NCBI GenBank assembly: GCA_964020975.1
Contig: OZ026625.1
Span: 12,959,917-13,023,916, forward strand
Direction: 5' to 3'
Length of the DNA: 64,000 nucleotides
Source: Hermodice carunculata
Lineage: Eukaryota; Annelida; Polychaeta; Eunicida; Amphinomidae
Positions 60,476-64,000 of the stretch are shown piece after piece. The number at the start of each line of letters is the position of its first letter. The stretch's first letter is position 1. Made by a program: the position numbers and the translations under genes. A model generated the notes under the pieces. That model saw nothing but the letters and a program-made list of their open reading frames with translations. It was not told the DNA's origin and ran no database searches.

Positions 60476-60989
60476 GGCTTACTACAGTAAATTGGCTTGA
60501 ACTGGTGCATCATTCATGCACATACAGGACCATAAAATTTATGAAAAGGGTTACGTTGATGCATTATGTACACTGAGAAAGGAACGACGTAACTACAAAT
60601 CATATAGACTTTAATTTTATAGCAGCTCAGGTTACTCTTACTCAAGAACTCATGGCTATGAATTAAAATGAATGCGTCCTGTTGTCATGTGACAATATAA
60701 ACAAAATTCCAGTTGGTACACATGTTTACTGAAGAGCACAGATTAATCACTTCTACTTAACAGAAGGAACTCCAAACTACCGAGATCATGATTTCCCCTA
60801 TCAATCCTCGAAACTTGTCCCCCAGGGCTGTGCTGAATTTATTTCTAAAAAGACCTGTCGCAGAAGCACGCAAGATACCTCTAGAAGCCGCGATCACGAT
60901 CTGGTTAATGTGACCCCATGTGCTTGTCACAGGAGTAGGTCTCTTTCCCCCTGTAGCATAAAAAAACGTTAGGATGAAGATAAACAGGG

Positions 60990-61950
60990 AAGAATGGAAA
61001 TGTCATGGCCCAGGTTAGGACCACTGCACATGAATCTGCACGCAGAAATGCTTCACCAGGCCACAAGCACCACATATATCAATGATCTCTGGACAGTTTT
61101 ACACCCATATTGCACCAGACTGGTATGTGCGTGGTGTCAATTAGTGTGGATGGTGGACCCTACTGGTCCCCGAAATATATGACAAATGTAGTCAACTTTG
61201 GTCGTTTATGGTGTGTTTTGAAACTGAATGGCCTTTTTGTGACTTGCTATGCACCTAACTGTAGCAAATACAACCCAATCCAGTGCGTTTGTTCCTCGGT
61301 GACAAATTGTTTGGTGGGCGGCACGCTTGCTGCCAGGTGAAGAGAAGTCACACAACGAGCAAAGGAATAGTCTAGAAGAAATCTTGAGAAAAGAAGCTCT
61401 GATCTTTCATTATTCCATGGAAATATGTGCTGCTTACTTGTACTTTGGAGGAAGAGATGGTTTTGAAATGATGACAACAAACAAGAAATTTCAGAGTGAG
61501 CAAATGCCATTCAACAAACACGACGAACTGAAAAAGTTTCTTGAAATGAGCACAGCAAAACTGAAAAAATGATCATTTGTCCAGTACGTTGCAACTGCGT
61601 GAGGAGGACGAGTTTCTTCTGCGTCATGTGACTAGGAAAACCTATCAGGTGCAGTTTTTACAGTGTTCTGAGGCCAACTGTACTAATTGTGTTGGATTGC
61701 CCAACCAAGCTGACAAAACAATGTGCAATTTGGCAATGTTTGGGGGACAAATTCCAACTCCTGGTCCCAGCTCGATTCATGTTGAACACTACGATAATCT
61801 GGCACAAGAACTGAAAAACTGCATGGTTGGGTGCCGCATTTTGGATATTGTTGAAGGCTCCTTAGTGAGCCATTTATTGAAAGATGCCCAAAGAATGGCT
61901 GCAGTTTTGCTCTTTTGTCCCAGGTACACCGTAAACAACACAACAAAATA
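60990..61950 (+). pseudogene. DDE transposase remnant with C-terminal cysteine motif
   Basis: From ~61,010 the frames read HESARRNASPGHKH, then VSISVDGGPYWSPKY, NVVNFGRLWCVLKLNGLFVT and CYAPNCSKYNPIQCVCSS. This matches the second Asp strand (DGG..WSP) and the 'YAP..S.YNPIE..W' block with the catalytic Glu in an invertebrate DDE transposase family whose superfamily I cannot name. The Glu is Gln here (NPIQ). After a frame change near 61,330: EEKSHNEQRNSLEEILRKEA. From 61,577: REEDEFLLRHVTRKTYQVQF, LQCSEANCTNC and MFGGQIPTPGPSS, the usual C-terminal Cys-rich end. The N-terminal third is missing. At least two frame changes and the Glu loss mark it as dead. Confidence 0.6.
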
Positions 61951-61999
61951 ATGCATCTGGATGAGATTGCAAGGAGTAGAGGCAGGAAGCGAAAGAATA

Positions 62000-64000
62000 G
62001 CACATAGGCCTAAGTTAGCCCCAACTGGAAATAGGGGAATCGCACAGTGGGATCCCAATTCAACAGATCAGGCTCACATTCCAGGGAATCGAAAGGAGGG
62101 AATATGACATTCCCGATCCAGTGGTTCCCTTTTACATTTTTCAGTCTTTTCAGGCCTGTGCGTTTCCCAAGTTGGTGCACAAGCTTGGTCTAACGGGTGG
62201 TAGGTCACTGCAGGCTGGTACCATACAACTCTTCGCGTGCAGAACTTGGCGAGGACAGAGTCGCCACGTCAGATTTGAAATGATTATAATGCATACTTCT
62301 TGTAATTGTAACTATGATGTCTTATCTTTAATGTGTGTCCTTGTCAATGTTATGTCAATGTCCTGTCCTGTGGCCCGTTTTTACCTTTTGCACAGTATTT
62401 GTATTAAACATTTTATTTATCTTTTTTTTTTCACGAAAAGAATTTATATAGGCAAAGCCTATTTACCATTTTTTTTCTGAATAGATATGTTTAAAGCAAT
62501 GGCACTTTCATAGATTTGAGTGCAGTCATGTAAAGAGATGAGGATGTAGAAACGCTTCCTCAGGGGATCAAGAGAGACAATAGGCATTCCTGATCTGAAG
62601 ATTCCCAATCTGTTTATTTTCTTCACCTGGTACCTTCATTGGTTAGACTCAGGTTATTTTAGAAGTTAGACACAGGAGCAAATTTCTATTGAAATCAGAA
62701 AGAGTAGGTGGGGAGAGGGGTCGCTGGTTAGGAATGCACAAGGCAGGAAATGGTGAAATGTAAATATGTTTTGTTTCACGAATGTTTATAAAAAGAAAAG
62801 TTATAAAACTATCGAGTTCATCTTTCACATACTGTTAATGGTGTAAATAATTTAGATTACCTTGTTTAAATGTTCGGAGGGAGTGTAAATTTTACTATCG
62901 TAGGTGCTACCAATTTGGAGAGGTGGATGGATGGATGAATGGATACATAGACATAGACAGACAGACGGATAGACAGAGGTAGACAGATAGATTACATAGA
63001 TAGATACACTGACCGATAGACTGACAGGCAAATACATAGCACTGCTTATTGCACAAACTGTTATCAATTCATTTCAGCTTAAGGTTTTTAGAAATGATAA
63101 AGATATTAGGCATTGGGCGTGTGAATTTTGTTTACTTTGTTACCTGACCATAAATGAAGAAAAAGTGAAACTTGCATGTATCCCTAACTAAACTTTGCAG
63201 GGAAGAAATTGAAGAAATTATTTACACATCTAAATAAATTAAGGAAGTACACTGAAAGACCGGCTGGATATAATTTTTTTTATACATTATAATTAATCAT
63301 TTTTCTTCATTGTATTTGTGTCCTTTTGCCCAAAACCACTTCCTAGTAGTCAATACCCTATTCCGCAGTCCGAACTCTTTCCTCTCCATATGCTAATCTG
63401 TCCATGTCTAATCTATATACATATGGAACTACTATTGTCCATATTATGATTAGAAAGACAGCACAAATTTGAGCAGAAAATTGAAATAATGTTTTAAAAA
63501 TATTGAATCAATTTTCGTTCTGGTACTGCAAGTTTATTTATAATAAAGCAAAAAATAAATGAACGAAGACATTAGTTGATAAATAACTACTTCTATATAG
63601 ATAAATTCATGGACTAAATTAATGCAAATGACCGAGATGGAGCATCTATAGGGGCAGAGGAGGCTGCACATAAATAAATGAACGAACGAACGGAAGGAAG
63701 GAAGGAAGGAACGAACGAACAGTTGTATGTGGAATGATACACAACATGCTCATATTTTCCCTTCACATTCCATGGACTGCAGTGAGTTTTATCTGTTGAG
63801 TGGCATGTGAAGAGTCACCAGTGGTCCTTTTAATGAGGAACAGTAAAGGAATAAAGGGAATAAATAGGCAGTTGAGGAGATACTGGGCATTTTGGATCAC
63901 TAGGGTGCTTTAATACGGAATAAATACACACGGTTCTTGGGGGTAAAGTCACAGAGTGAAACACGCGGCACGTACTAAGCGGTCATGGACATAGTCCCGC
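62000..64000. other. spacer with microsatellites
   Basis: No gene seen. It contains (GGAT)n(AGAC)n(GATA)n at 62,918-63,010 and (AACG)n(GAAG)n(AACG)n at 63,682-63,722. Confidence 0.45.

Noticed and set aside
62900-63070. Possible CRISPR-like spaced repeats near 62,920-63,010
   Set aside because: These are interrupted tetranucleotide microsatellites with no conserved repeat/spacer structure, in a eukaryotic genome.

Overview
The window looks like nuclear DNA from a marine invertebrate. Spliceosomal introns with GT...AG borders, AT-rich spacers, many microsatellites and frequent TAGGCCTA and ACATGTAC words would fit a non-vertebrate deuterostome (echinoderm, hemichordate, lancelet) or a lophotrochozoan. 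I cannot name the species. I recognise no ordinary conserved host gene and no tRNA, rRNA or CRISPR array. Almost every coding signal belongs to a mobile element or to a gene derived from one.

The standout is a nine-exon minus-strand gene at 6,037-13,761. Its splice phases close exactly over about 1,692 codons. In order it encodes an OTU-type cysteine protease domain with a complete Asp/Cys/His set, about ten 54-residue tandem repeats, an acidic segment, a full piggyBac DDE transposase domain, a Cys/His zinc-binding tail, and a run of small phase-1 exons that look duplicated. Only two single-base changes, both in homopolymer runs, break the frame. They cancel in length and could be assembly errors.

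Layout. 0-5.9 kb: dispersed repeats with (GAAA)n tails, a local duplication, and a ~165-bp satellite split by a 245-bp repeat. 6-13.8 kb: the OTU-piggyBac gene. 14-20.8 kb: duplicated spacers, a TA-flanked MITE, an SGNH-like remnant, a second piggyBac fragment, and a two-exon hAT-like fragment with an internal duplication. 22.4-24.1 kb: a foldback element with ~0.7-kb arms and a nested MITE flanked by a perfect 8-bp duplication. 24.3-28.4 kb: a BEN-like segment and a nearly intact three-exon Crypton tyrosine recombinase. 29.4-30.8 kb: a SWIM/Ulp1-like fragment. 31.5-39.1 kb: a broken Gypsy-type retroelement split by a ~4-kb insert holding a second Crypton-like recombinase. 40.6 and 60.3 kb: two inverted copies of a ~225-bp repeat. 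41-43 kb: unrecognised coding remnants. 44.2-47.5 kb: a Jockey/CR1-like LINE. 53.7-55.8 kb: a pogo-like transposase cut off at a perfect-ended palindrome. 56.4-58.4 kb: a third Crypton. 61-62 kb: a DDE transposase remnant.

The genes do not form a pathway. They record successive insertions, many on the minus strand and several nested inside each other. The three Crypton recombinases belong to visibly different subtypes. The OTU-piggyBac gene is the best candidate for something undescribed and perhaps functional.
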